Source of the DNA: Methanobrevibacter sp.
Lineage (GTDB): Archaea; Methanobacteriota; Methanobacteria; Methanobacteriales; Methanobacteriaceae
NCBI RefSeq assembly: GCF_017410345.1
Contig: NZ_JAFQQZ010000023.1
Span: forward strand, 1-53,759
Direction: 5' to 3'
Length of the DNA: 53,759 nucleotides
Part shown: in pieces, positions 1-8,550 of the stretch
How the letters are laid out: each line of letters begins with the position of its first letter
Position numbering within the stretch: position 1 is the first letter of the stretch
The notes under the pieces: model-generated
The model's database searches: none
Seen by the model: only the letters and a program-made list of their open reading frames with translations
What the model was told of the DNA's origin: nothing
Made by a program: the position numbers and the translations under genes

Positions 1-894
1 ATTATATGAATTTTTCATTATTTTATTAATGATTTATTGATTAATTTTTTCTATTTTCATGATATCAATCTTCTATTATTCCATGATTTTTTAGAGAGTG
101 AGAGATGCATTTCAAATGAAAGCGATTTGAAGGTCTTGAAAGAATCGACGGGTCTATTTCAATTGTATTCACTTGAAATATTTGTCTCTTTGTTTTATCA
201 AAAAATAATCCATAATTCTTCTTCTTTCATGATTTAAAGCTCAAATATTAATTTTTGATTTTTTCACCAAAAAATTTTACACTTGAAACATATCCCTTAA
301 TTTTATTTTTTCACAAATTTTCCTTTCACTTGAAATGGTACTCTCTGTCTTTTTTTAACTATTTTTAATAAATAATTAACTTTTAAATCGGAATTCTGTT
401 CCTAAATTCCTATTAGATTATAATTATTTTGTAATTTTTCAATTTGATGATAAAATTTATTTTATTTTGAAAAAATTTAGCAGATTCGTTATTTTATTAT
501 AATTGAAATGAAAAATTAACTTTATTTTGAAATATACCATTATTTCAACTGTAAAAATTAATTTCAATCAATATTATCTCTTATTTTACACTTGAAATTT
601 ATCTTATTTTATAAATTTTTTCATTGTTTGAATTTTTTAGAAATGTTCTTTAATTTTGAAATAATAAAAAACTTTAAATATATAATCTGATAAAGAATAA
701 TAATACAGTTGAAATTTTACTATTGAAAATGAAAATTTCTATTTTTTTAATACTATTTAATTTTATTTTTCTAAATTTTTTTCGTAGTTTAGACATTAAC
801 GATTAATTTTATTAAAAAGGGGTTATTAAGGTTCAGACACATAAACACAAACAATTCTGGATCTTTTAAAACACATTATTTATGAGATGATTAG
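1..894. other. oriC: Probable chromosomal replication origin (ORB-box region)
   Basis: This non-coding stretch of very high AT content lies directly upstream of orc1/cdc6. It holds repeated copies of a 13-base box that matches, from memory, the Orc1/Cdc6 binding repeat of Methanothermobacter (TTTACACTTGAAA). Exact copies are at 276-288 and 585-597. Close variants are at 168-178 and 324-335 (TTCACTTGAAA core), 543-555 (minus orientation, TTTCAACTGTAAA), 702-714 (TACAGTTGAAA core) and 716-728 (TATTGAAA end). A back-to-back pair lies at 157-178. The AT-rich stretch 600-800 could serve as the unwinding element. Box clustering plus adjacency to orc1 is the argument; no replication data are available here. 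Confidence 0.8.
543..597. repeat. Oppositely oriented ORB box pair
   Basis: A minus-oriented box (543-555) and an exact plus-oriented box (585-597) face each other across about 29 bases. Inverted ORB pairs are the usual arrangement for Orc1/Cdc6 loading on either side of the unwinding element. This is the cleanest pair in the region. Confidence 0.65.
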
Positions 895-2064
895 ATGAGT
901 GACAATATTTTCGAGGGACTTGACGAATATTTACCTATGGATGATAAGATTTTCAAGGATAAGAAACCTTTGGATCATCGTTTTTTACCTGATAATTTAC
1001 CTCATAGGAAAGAACAGATTACAGCAATTGCCAGGTATTGGGTAGAGGCGTTGAAAGGCACCACCCCATCAAACATAACAATCTATGGAAAGACAGGAAC
1101 CGGTAAGACAGCAGCTGCAAAGTTTGCTAAAGAGCAATTGATCGATGCGGCAAGGGAGAAGCCTGTTTCCATTAAGGTCGAATATGTTCGATGCACAGAC
1201 TTCAATACGGAATATCAGGTGCTCACCTACTTATGCCAGAAGTTAGGAAGGGACGTGCCAAGCCGTGGATGGACCAAAGGTGAGATTGTAAATGCCTTTA
1301 GGGATATCCTGAAAAGAAACGTTTATGGCAGAAACCTCATTTTGATTGTCATTTTGGACGAGATTGACATTCTCCTTGAAAAGGATGGAGACGGATTGCT
1401 GTATACTCTTACAAGAACCGACAATATTGCCATCCTCTCAATCAGTAATTACCTCAATTTCAAGCAATTCATCAAGCCAAGGGTTTCAAGCAGCTTAATG
1501 GATAAGGAGATTGTTTTCCCACCTTACGATGCGGAACAGTTGGCTGATATCTTACAGGAAAGATCCAATCTTGCATTTTTCGAAGACACCCTTGAAGATA
1601 GCGTAATTCCATTGTGCTCAGCTATGGCTGCAAAAGAGGAAGGGGATGCAAGATATGCCCTTGACCTATTGGAAAGTGCAGGAGACATCGCTATTGACAA
1701 AGGTTCCGAAAAGGTTTTAGGGGAATATGTCCGTGAAGCTAAGGATGTCATTGAGTACAATAAGGTAAAGGATGTCATTGTCACTCTCCCTACACAACAG
1801 CAAAGGGTACTTGCAGCCATTCTAAAGTTGACCCAAGACGGAGAGGAGATCACTTCAGGCAAACTCTTCGAATCCTATAAGGAAATTTCAAAGGGAGATG
1901 CAGTAACCTATAGAAGAATCTTTGACTTTGTAAATGAGTTGGAGATGTTAGGTATCATTTCCACAAACACTGTATCAAAGGGAAGAGCTAAGGGAAGAAC
2001 CAATATCATCAATCTTCAAATTGATACAGACTTGCTTGAAGAGAATTTGTACAGCGTACTCTGA
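895..2064 (+). CDS. cdc6: Orc1/Cdc6 replication initiator
   Basis: AAA+ initiator that binds origin boxes and loads the MCM helicase. Walker A is GKTGTGKT at residues 65-72, Walker B is VILDEID with D155/E156, and a sensor-1 type Asn follows near residue 183. Residues from about 300 to the end fit the winged-helix DNA-binding domain. At 389 residues it has the normal family length. It is monocistronic, read away from the ORB-box spacer, which is the classical archaeal origin-initiator arrangement. The ATG at 895 is preceded only by a weak GAGATGATT-like ribosome site. A convergent gene follows after a T-rich spacer of about 50 bases. Function is confident; whether the chromosome carries a second orc1 cannot be seen. 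Confidence 0.96.
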   Translation: MSDNIFEGLDEYLPMDDKIFKDKKPLDHRFLPDNLPHRKEQITAIARYWVEALKGTTPSNITIYGKTGTGKTAAAKFAKEQLIDAAREKPVSIKVEYVRCTDFNTEYQVLTYLCQKLGRDVPSRGWTKGEIVNAFRDILKRNVYGRNLILIVILDEIDILLEKDGDGLLYTLTRTDNIAILSISNYLNFKQFIKPRVSSSLMDKEIVFPPYDAEQLADILQERSNLAFFEDTLEDSVIPLCSAMAAKEEGDARYALDLLESAGDIAIDKGSEKVLGEYVREAKDVIEYNKVKDVIVTLPTQQQRVLAAILKLTQDGEEITSGKLFESYKEISKGDAVTYRRIFDFVNELEMLGIISTNTVSKGRAKGRTNIINLQIDTDLLEENLYSVL

Positions 2065-2112
2065 TTCTCTTTCTTTTCTTTTTTCATTTTTTTTTCTTAT
2101 TTTATTTTTTAT

Positions 2113-3195
2113 TTATTTATATCCTATTTTTAATATGAATCTTACATCCTGAACCTTGAAGTAATCATAATTCAACTCATCATTTGACATTAGATCATCT
2201 GTCATATTCTTTGGAATGGCCACCAGAACAGTTCTAAAGTCATTTATTCTATTTTTTTCTAGATTGAAATGTATGGAGTATATTTCATCTGAGGAATTTT
2301 CCATATCTTCTAAAAAGAAGGAATTCAAACCAATCACCTCCTGGTTCAATAGCTTTTCATCCTCATTTGTCCTGTTCAAGCTTTCCAATATCCAATTAGT
2401 GCCGCTGTTTTTTATCGATTCATCACTTATCAAACAGTAATCATAATCCTCCAACGAGTTCCTATAGACTCTGAAATTCTTGCACAGCCAAATGGATTGT
2501 ACATCATTACTATGGTTTTCCAGATTTGGATTGGTATCATGATTGCAAAGATTTTCCCTATCATAATCCTCACCTGACAGCTCAAGATCATTGAAATCAT
2601 AGACCACAAAATTGGAATAGAAATCACATTTAACTTTTCTCTCTACAGTCACTATGTTATTATCATTGACATTATCATCACTATCTTCAAGATCATTTCC
2701 CATTAGAATAGGCCTTATTTTGCTGTTTAAAGGGTAAATTGACATTGAACTCCTATAGCTACCATTCAAGAGATTTACATCGACCAATGAATCATAATTG
2801 TTTTTCACCTTCATCAGCTTATGGTATGAAATTGCATTTGACATTATCATTTCATCACTTGCACTTTCATCGTAAAACTCACCATTATCTATCTTCTTGT
2901 TCTTTTTGGCAAGTCCAGGAATGATATTTTGCGATACAATGCCACTATTCAATCCCTCATCATCTTCCCAGTTCTCCGGATTTCCAGGATTGCTCAAGAG
3001 ATAATCAGTTGTTTCGACAGCAATCTTTTCAAGTGAGGAAAACTCCTCCTCATCAAGGATTCTTTCATTCAAATCATCGCTCAGATTAGCTATAATACCT
3101 ATTATGAAAACAAGCAACAGGATTGAAAGCAGAAGCTCGGTTGAGTATAGGAGGCCGCATTTATCCCTGATTAAATCATTCAATTCATCAATCAT
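2113..3195 (-). CDS. Membrane-anchored pilin-like surface protein
   Basis: Not assigned to a named family. A short N-terminus (RDKCGLLYSTE) leads into one strong hydrophobic helix (about residues 16-38), resembling pseudopilin-type N-termini of methanogen surface proteins. Next comes the pattern TTDYLLSNPGNPENWE, then a conserved-looking GLA...ISYHKL segment and an acidic, Asn-rich ectodomain. The open frame extends to 3219, but the ATG at 3195 follows GGTGTTGAA and starts just downstream of the previous stop at 3209, so I chose it. It is probably co-transcribed with the upstream gene (13-base gap). I infer a secreted, single-pass protein, possibly a minor pilin or assembly factor. No archaellum or pilus ATPase gene is present in the window. 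Confidence 0.7.
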   Translation of the reverse strand: MIDELNDLIRDKCGLLYSTELLLSILLLVFIIGIIANLSDDLNERILDEEEFSSLEKIAVETTDYLLSNPGNPENWEDDEGLNSGIVSQNIIPGLAKKNKKIDNGEFYDESASDEMIMSNAISYHKLMKVKNNYDSLVDVNLLNGSYRSSMSIYPLNSKIRPILMGNDLEDSDDNVNDNNIVTVERKVKCDFYSNFVVYDFNDLELSGEDYDRENLCNHDTNPNLENHSNDVQSIWLCKNFRVYRNSLEDYDYCLISDESIKNSGTNWILESLNRTNEDEKLLNQEVIGLNSFFLEDMENSSDEIYSIHFNLEKNRINDFRTVLVAIPKNMTDDLMSNDELNYDYFKVQDVRFILKIGYK

Positions 3196-3208
3196 TTCAA
3201 CACCAAAA

Positions 3209-4234
3209 TTAATAGTCACTCATTCCATACTTGACCTTATGGCCATGTGGATCAAGATATAATATTTCATAAACGCATCCACCACCAGCACTCTCATTAT
3301 TGTAGATGACCTCAACTCCAGGATAGATATCATCACTGAATATTACATGGTCGCTTCCGCAAGCTGACACAAGCCCAGTTTCGTTTGTCCTTTGAGGATT
3401 TATGAAGGTTTCAAAGCCATAGTGCTCACATCCGCTTCTACCTTCGAGCCTGCATAGATAGCAAGCTCCATCTCTGCTTTCATGATAGTATCCATTGTCC
3501 CTGCAGTTTTTCATCACCTTGCCTCCATCATCTCCATGGTGTCTGTAAGGGTCATAAGGACATTTTCTTATGATGAACGGGGAGCTCGCATTGATATAGA
3601 AGGAATGGTTTTCAACACCATTGCCTCTTAAAAATTCAGATAGGGAATCTCCATAGTGATAAGATCTCTCATCATGACTGATTCCATAATAGTCTTTACA
3701 ATAAAGAAGAGGAACAGGATCCTTTAGACCGATGCAATCCACATCAGATGAAATGACATTTTCAAACGAATAGTCCCCCTTTGTACTTGAAATATATGTT
3801 TTGAATTTGTAAGAGAATGGATTTGATGTATTTTCAATAGCTATTAGGGATGAATTGATTTGAACATTAAAATTATCATAATACTCCTGATTTTTTATAG
3901 ACAGCTTCTCATCAACGATTTCCTTCAAGTCACCCTTTGAATCCAAACACGACCTTTCGTTCCTTATGACTTCTTCACTAAGTTCCTCCAAAGCTTCACG
4001 CTCAACAAGGGGAAGATTTCTCACATAATCATTCATAATGTATTGAAAATTTTCAGATGAAGTGATTTCCCTGTTTTCATTTCCATGATCAATTGCAATG
4101 TTCAGGACGACAATTGATAAGATCAAGAAACCGATTAAAAGCAAGCCGCTTATCATGATTGAAAAGTTTCCCTTCTCATCATTAAATAAATTTTTATTCT
4201 CATAATCTTTCTTTTTTTTAACTTTAAACTTCAT
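3209..4234 (-). CDS. Cysteine-rich membrane-anchored pseudopilin-like protein
   Basis: A lysine-rich cytoplasmic start is followed by DEKGNFSIMISG and a hydrophobic helix at about residues 27-48, a TadE/pseudopilin-like layout. The ectodomain carries several N-glycosylation sequons (for example NSS, NAS, NET, NES). Its C-terminal half is rich in cysteines (KCPYD, CYLC, GCEHY, ACGS, GGCVY), which suggests disulfides or metal binding outside the cell. It is the first gene of a two-gene minus-strand operon with the other pilin-like protein. A TTTAAATATT promoter element lies about 30 bases upstream. Function is unknown; the shared layout of the pair suggests partners in one extracellular structure. 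Confidence 0.65.
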   Translation of the reverse strand: MKFKVKKKKDYENKNLFNDEKGNFSIMISGLLLIGFLILSIVVLNIAIDHGNENREITSSENFQYIMNDYVRNLPLVEREALEELSEEVIRNERSCLDSKGDLKEIVDEKLSIKNQEYYDNFNVQINSSLIAIENTSNPFSYKFKTYISSTKGDYSFENVISSDVDCIGLKDPVPLLYCKDYYGISHDERSYHYGDSLSEFLRGNGVENHSFYINASSPFIIRKCPYDPYRHHGDDGGKVMKNCRDNGYYHESRDGACYLCRLEGRSGCEHYGFETFINPQRTNETGLVSACGSDHVIFSDDIYPGVEVIYNNESAGGGCVYEILYLDPHGHKVKYGMSDY

Positions 4235-4575
4235 TAATAGCCTTATTATTAAAAATAATATTTAAATCTTACTCAATTTTAATTTTAATATTTTAAAATC
4301 ATTATAATATGATAAAAAGAGTGTAAATTACTTTTTGATTATAATTTTATATAATGATTATAATCTGATAAAATTTTAAAACTTCATTCGGTAAAGAATG
4401 GCCCTATAAACTTAAAACTTATTATAGATGAATTATAAATAAAATAATGTTATAAATAAAATGAAATATTTATTAACTAAAAAATTTATAAATAAATAAA
4501 AACTAAAGTAAAAAATCAAAAAATTATTTAATTTTTTAATCATTTTTATTATGCTTATTATTTAGGAGGAATTTA
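4235..4575. other. Divergent AT-rich intergenic region
   Basis: This 341-base spacer separates the minus-strand pilin-like operon from the plus-strand DUF35 gene. It holds a TATA-like element near 4258-4267 for the minus strand and several TTTATAAATAAA stretches at 4480-4500 for the plus strand. The plus gene has a strong AGGAGGAATTT ribosome site. I see no RNA gene or open frame of note. Confidence 0.5.
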
Positions 4576-4974
4576 ATGTCTGATACTGTAAGAACCTGGC
4601 GTCATATCCAACAAAGATATAACCTTGTTGGATCCAAATGTACCACTTGCGGTCAAGTGTTTTTCCCACAAAGGGTAATCTGTCCCGACTGCAGAAGAAA
4701 AGGAAACATTGAGGATATTCAATTTTCAGGAAAAGGAAAGATATTTACCTATTCCGTAATCAGAACACCAACTTCTGACTTCAAGAAAATAGCTCCTTAC
4801 GCTGTAGCTATCATCGAACTTGAAGAAGGTGCAAAGGTTACCGCTCAAATCGTTGACGCTGACGTTGATGATATTCAAATCGGAGACCCCGTAGAAATGG
4901 TCTTTAGAAAAATCCGTGAAGATGGCCCTGATGGTGTTATTTCATATGGATTCAAGTTTAAAATTGTAAAATAA
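4576..4974 (+). CDS. Zn-ribbon/OB-fold DUF35 protein (thiolase-HMG-CoA synthase partner)
   Basis: The N-terminal rubredoxin-like zinc ribbon has CTTC and CPDC knuckles (residues about 21-39), followed by a roughly 80-residue OB-fold. In methanogens this DUF35 protein scaffolds acetoacetyl-CoA thiolase and HMG-CoA synthase and channels the intermediate at the start of the archaeal mevalonate pathway. Length (132 residues) is typical. A perfect AGGAGGA ribosome site precedes the ATG. In many archaea this gene is in an operon with thiolase and HMG-CoA synthase; here neither neighbour is present, so it appears detached or the partners lie elsewhere. The window also carries a UbiD of the later mevalonate pathway at 21.9 kb. 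Confidence 0.85.
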   Translation: MSDTVRTWRHIQQRYNLVGSKCTTCGQVFFPQRVICPDCRRKGNIEDIQFSGKGKIFTYSVIRTPTSDFKKIAPYAVAIIELEEGAKVTAQIVDADVDDIQIGDPVEMVFRKIREDGPDGVISYGFKFKIVK

Positions 4975-4984
4975 ATTTATTTTT

Positions 4985-5014
4985 AAAATAGCTTTTTAGC
5001 TATTTTATTTTTTA
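4985..5014 (+). terminator. Hairpin terminator after DUF35 gene
   Basis: A perfect 9-base stem (AAAATAGCT / AGCTATTTT) with a TTTT loop at 4985-5006 is followed by a T-rich run, ten bases past the stop. Close relatives of the same hairpin occur at 35875 and 36663. Confidence 0.7.
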
Positions 5015-5122
5015 TAAACCCTGAGTAATACTTTTTTTAATATTTTTATTAAAAGTTATTACTTTTTAGTTTTTATGATTATTGATTTTAAGATTATTGA
5101 TTATTAAATTATATGTGATATT

Positions 5123-6133
5123 ATGAGTTATGAAGATACTGCTGTATTGTTATTAAGCCATGGGAGTACTCTTCCCTATGCAGAAGAAGTGTTTAAAGAT
5201 ATATGTGCTAAATTTAAGGCAAAAACAGGATTTGATGCTGAAGTAGGCTATATGAAAGTGGCTAAACCAAACTTGCCACAGGCAATTGAAATTTTAAAAG
5301 AGCGCAATCCTAATTTAAAGCGAATTATAGCTACTCCAGTATTTTTAGCTGCTGGAATTCATACAAACATAGACATCCCAATCATTCTTGGCCTTGAACC
5401 TAAAGAGGTGGATCCAAGACAGCCTGACGGCAATTATCCGGAAGGCCATTATTTGGTAGGCCTTGAAGATGTTGATTTTGATGGAGAACTCAAATTAATC
5501 GACCCAATAGGCCCTAATCCAAGGCTTTTGGAAATCATAAATAATAAGGTATCTGCAGCTCTTGAAGATTCCGAGCTTGGCGATGATGCAAAAACAGGAG
5601 TCTTATTGGTGGTACATGGAAGCAGATTGAATTACAGTAAGGAATTCATTACAGACCTTTTTGGCCAGTTTGAAGCTCAATGTGATTATCCATGCGACTT
5701 TGGGTTCATGGAACTTGTAGAGCCTAACATCCCTACTTCAATAAACAAGCTTGTAAGTGAAAACGAAGTGGACAGATTGGTTGTTGTTCCTATATTCATT
5801 GCACCTGGAGCACACACTACAAGAGACATTCCAACTATTTTAGGCCTTATTGAAGATGATGGTACCGGTCATCACCATCACCATCACGACCACGGACATA
5901 GTCATTCCCATAGCCACGACCATGAGCATACTCATGACCATGAACACACACACGATCATGACCATGATTACGAACACAGCCATAGCCATAGTCACGGACA
6001 TCATCACCATCATCATGACCATGGCGATGTAAAGATGGATTTTGAAGGGGAAATATTGTATCCTGATCCAATCTGTGATGATGATGTTTTGATTGAAATA
6101 TTGGAAATAATGGTTAAAGATGCATTAGAATAA
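5123..6133 (+). CDS. Two-domain CbiX/CfbA-type sirohydrochlorin metallochelatase with His-rich insert
   Basis: Class II chelatase that inserts Ni2+ or Co2+ into sirohydrochlorin, feeding coenzyme F430 or cobamide synthesis. Two CbiX repeats are visible. Domain 1 has LLSHGS near residue 10 and GIHTNIDIP; domain 2 has VVHGS near residue 165 and GAHTTRDIP. Both keep the two metal-site histidines. Typical archaeal CfbA is a short, one-domain homodimer, so this is a tandem fusion. A 51-residue stretch (residues 250-300, bases 5870-6022) contains 30 histidines mixed with Asp, Ser, Thr and Gly, inserted before the final helix. It probably binds or stores metal. A CfbB-type gene at 51.5 kb makes the nickel role attractive, but cobalt cannot be excluded. 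Confidence 0.85.
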   Translation: MSYEDTAVLLLSHGSTLPYAEEVFKDICAKFKAKTGFDAEVGYMKVAKPNLPQAIEILKERNPNLKRIIATPVFLAAGIHTNIDIPIILGLEPKEVDPRQPDGNYPEGHYLVGLEDVDFDGELKLIDPIGPNPRLLEIINNKVSAALEDSELGDDAKTGVLLVVHGSRLNYSKEFITDLFGQFEAQCDYPCDFGFMELVEPNIPTSINKLVSENEVDRLVVVPIFIAPGAHTTRDIPTILGLIEDDGTGHHHHHHDHGHSHSHSHDHEHTHDHEHTHDHDHDYEHSHSHSHGHHHHHHDHGDVKMDFEGEILYPDPICDDDVLIEILEIMVKDALE

Positions 6134-6300
6134 TATTATTCTAATTTCTTTAATTTTTTTTATCAGTTTTTAATTTGTTCGTATATTAACCAATATATTT
6201 TTATTTTTTAGCTATTTTTCCTTATTTTTTTAAATTTTAGTAAAATTATTATCTTATCATTTTAAAATATAATATTAAGAATTGAATTTAGAGGTATTTT

Positions 6301-6765
6301 ATGCATCAAAAGTTTATGGATGAAGCAATTAAAGAGGCCGAAATATCATTATCTGAAGGGGGAATACCAATAGGTGCAGTATTGGTAAAGGATGATGAAA
6401 TAATATCCAGAGGCCATAATAGGCTTATTCAAAATGATTCAGTAATTCTCCATGGGGAGATGGATGCTATTGAAAATGCAAAGGGCCTCAATTATGAAGA
6501 TTATAGGAAATGCACTCTTTACACTACATTGTCTCCTTGCCCTATGTGCTCAGGAGCAGTGATTCTTTACAACATTCCAAAAGTTGTTATAGGGGAAAAC
6601 ACTACCCTTATGGGAGCCGAGGACTTCTTGAAAGACAATGGTGTTGAAATTATAGTGCTTAATGATTCAAAATGCAAAGAGCTATTTGAAAAGTTCGCAG
6701 AGGAAAACCCTGGAGTTTGGCAGAAGGAACTTGCTAAGGTAGGAAACACTACCGAGTTAAAGTAA
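6301..6765 (+). CDS. Cytosine deaminase (yeast Fcy1-like)
   Basis: Zinc-dependent deaminase converting cytosine to uracil in pyrimidine salvage. Zinc site and catalytic residues are H51-x-E53 (HGEMDA) and C80PMC83. The C-terminal half (LYTTLSPC, GAVILYNIP, VGEN, then LFEKF..ENP..W) follows the fungal cytosine deaminase pattern more closely than tRNA adenosine deaminase TadA. It has 154 residues, normal for the family. GAGGT sits before the ATG. A GNAT gene follows after 14 bases, so the two are probably co-transcribed. Substrate is inferred from motif likeness; a related nucleobase such as guanine or creatinine remains possible. Confidence 0.82.
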   Translation: MHQKFMDEAIKEAEISLSEGGIPIGAVLVKDDEIISRGHNRLIQNDSVILHGEMDAIENAKGLNYEDYRKCTLYTTLSPCPMCSGAVILYNIPKVVIGENTTLMGAEDFLKDNGVEIIVLNDSKCKELFEKFAEENPGVWQKELAKVGNTTELK

Positions 6766-6779
6766 TATGAGGTGAAGAT

Positions 6780-7247
6780 ATGGAATCCATTATTACAAAT
6801 GAAAAGGATGAAAGATTCATTGAGCTTACAAAGGAATTGGACAATGAATATTTCCAGCTTCATGGTGATGAAGTATTGAAATATCAGGAATATAACGATT
6901 TAAAGGACCCTCATATTGTAATCCTTGCTTTAAATTGGGGAAGACCAATAGCTTGTGCAAGCTTTAGGCTATTTGATAAAGACACTATTGAAATCAAAAG
7001 GGTTTATGTTAAAAAGAGATACAGAAGAAAAGGAATAGCATACAAGCTTGTTAAACAGCTTGAAAAATTAGCAATGGAAGAGAATTTCAAGTACTCAGTC
7101 ATTGAAACAGGAAGAGAAAATACCGCAGCCATTAACCTATATAAGAAGCTGGACTATGAAGTAATAGACAGTTTCGGCCAGTTTGAAGGGGACGATTTGT
7201 GCATTTGCATGAAAAAACAGTTTAAAAGCCTTATACAAGCTTTTTGA
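6780..7247 (+). CDS. GNAT-family N-acetyltransferase
   Basis: Acetyl-CoA dependent acetyltransferase. Motif A is visible as IEIKRVYVKKRYRRKGIA (residues about 68-85, the R-x-x-R/K-x-G-I/A pyrophosphate loop), followed by ENTAAINLYKKLDYEV, the usual motif B. Substrate is unknown. It starts at an ATG with AGGTGAAGAT, 14 bases after the deaminase stop. The last codons (IQAF then stop) are made by the start of a repeat element (7236-7279) that recurs near 43.05 kb, so the C-terminus looks shaped by insertion of that element. Confidence 0.85.
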   Translation: MESIITNEKDERFIELTKELDNEYFQLHGDEVLKYQEYNDLKDPHIVILALNWGRPIACASFRLFDKDTIEIKRVYVKKRYRRKGIAYKLVKQLEKLAMEENFKYSVIETGRENTAAINLYKKLDYEVIDSFGQFEGDDLCICMKKQFKSLIQAF

Positions 7248-7279
7248 CCTTCGGCCAAGAACCTTGACCAAAACTCTTT
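7236..7279 (+). repeat. 3'-end hairpin repeat element, copy 1
   Basis: The stretch runs CAAGCTTTTTGACC...GGCCAAGAACC...GACCAAAACTCTTT. It matches the reverse complement of 43029-43073 along most of its length. Relative to the upstream gene, both copies have the same orientation, and both sit at the 3' end of a gene. The stem is imperfect here (TTGACC/GGCCAA) while the second copy is perfect. It may act as a transcription terminator or RNA-stability element. Confidence 0.7.
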
Positions 7280-7381
7280 CCAATGAAATCAACTAATGTT
7301 TTTTTAATTTTTTTTACTCTTTTTCCTTTTTTAATTCAATAAATAAAAATTTTTTATACTAAAAAAATCAAATATTTTCAT

Positions 7382-8494
7382 ATGAAATCAAGCCAAATGA
7401 AAGTCTCCCAACTCGGTGAAAAGCAATTGATAGAAAGAATCATTCAGAAATCAAAATCATGCTCTATCTATAAGCCTTCTGATTTTAATGATTTTGACAT
7501 CAAGACATCAATAGGAGACGATTCTGCACTTACAAATGTCAACATAGATAGCAATAGCTATTTGGTCTCATCATCTGACATGCTGATTCAATCCAGCCAC
7601 TTCCCAAAGGCCATGACTCATTTTCAAATGGGATACAAGTCAGTTGTAGTCAATGTAAGCGATCTTGCAAGCATGGGTGCAGACAATATCGGATTTTTAT
7701 TGAATCTAGCTATTCCAAAGGACACATTGCTAGATGACTTTGACGAATTAATCTGTGGAGTTATACAGGCTTGTGACAATTACAATATCCCATTAATCGG
7801 TGGCGATACCAATGAGGCAAATGAAATCATAATCTCTGGAACAGCCATTGGTAAGGTAGATAAGGAAAGGGCATTGATGAAATATGGCTTTGAAACAGGA
7901 GATTTGCTTTGCATAAGCGGGGAATTGGCATATGCTGCACTTGGATTTGAACTCTTAAAAATTATGGAAGAAAACCCTAAGAGCAAAGAAATCATTGATA
8001 AGATCAAATCAATTGATTCAACAATCATTGATTTAGCTATTCTAAAGGCATTGAAGCCAGAGGCAAAATATGAAGAAGGCCATATTCTAAGAGATTACAA
8101 CACTAACAATAATAGAATCACAGCTACCGACATTACAGATGGATTGGCAAGTGAATTATATGAGATAATTAGTTCTGATAAAAAGTATCATCAATTAAAT
8201 AAAGAAGGTCAGTATACAAAAGGAATAAGAATCTATGAAGACAAGCTTCCAGTAGAAGATGAATTCAAGGAAATAGCCAATATTTTAGGCATAGATTATT
8301 TAGATTTATTCCTGCATGTTGGAGAAGACTTTGAACTTTTATTCACAATTAACAAGGAATTGGAAGAGGAATTGTCAAGCGATATGAATTATTATATAAT
8401 TGGAGAGATTACAGAGGGCAATACAGTTGAAATAGTACTCTCAAATGGTGATATTCAAAAAATAAGCTCAAGAGGTTACGAACATCTTAAATAA
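7382..8494 (+). CDS. thiL: Thiamine-monophosphate kinase ThiL
   Basis: ATP-dependent kinase converting thiamine phosphate to thiamine diphosphate. Visible family signatures are GEKQLIERI at the N-terminus, SIGDDSA, SSDMLIQSSHFP, the GYKSVVVNVSDLASMGA segment, GGDTN, and the C-terminal GEDFELLF. The AIR-synthase/PurM-like fold is evident from the order. Length 370 is slightly longer than bacterial ThiL because of a loop near residues 215-245. A second ATG at 7400 is possible, since no ribosome site precedes either; TTTTTATACT about 30 bases upstream suggests a nearly leaderless transcript. Monocistronic or weakly linked to the next gene (56-base gap). Confidence 0.93.
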   Translation: MKSSQMKVSQLGEKQLIERIIQKSKSCSIYKPSDFNDFDIKTSIGDDSALTNVNIDSNSYLVSSSDMLIQSSHFPKAMTHFQMGYKSVVVNVSDLASMGADNIGFLLNLAIPKDTLLDDFDELICGVIQACDNYNIPLIGGDTNEANEIIISGTAIGKVDKERALMKYGFETGDLLCISGELAYAALGFELLKIMEENPKSKEIIDKIKSIDSTIIDLAILKALKPEAKYEEGHILRDYNTNNNRITATDITDGLASELYEIISSDKKYHQLNKEGQYTKGIRIYEDKLPVEDEFKEIANILGIDYLDLFLHVGEDFELLFTINKELEEELSSDMNYYIIGEITEGNTVEIVLSNGDIQKISSRGYEHLK

Positions 8495-8550
8495 ACAACA
8501 TAATCTATTTTTCATTAAACAATATTAAGGCCATTTTTTCAGGTGTTTTT

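Noticed and set aside
37-237. 66-residue open frame inside the origin region
   Set aside because: It has no ribosome site, a low-complexity composition and contains ORB boxes at 157-178; better explained as origin sequence.
5840-6071. Several open frames on both strands over the histidine-rich region
   Set aside because: They are frame shadows of a CAT/CAC repeat within the chelatase gene; the chelatase frame has clear family motifs on both sides.
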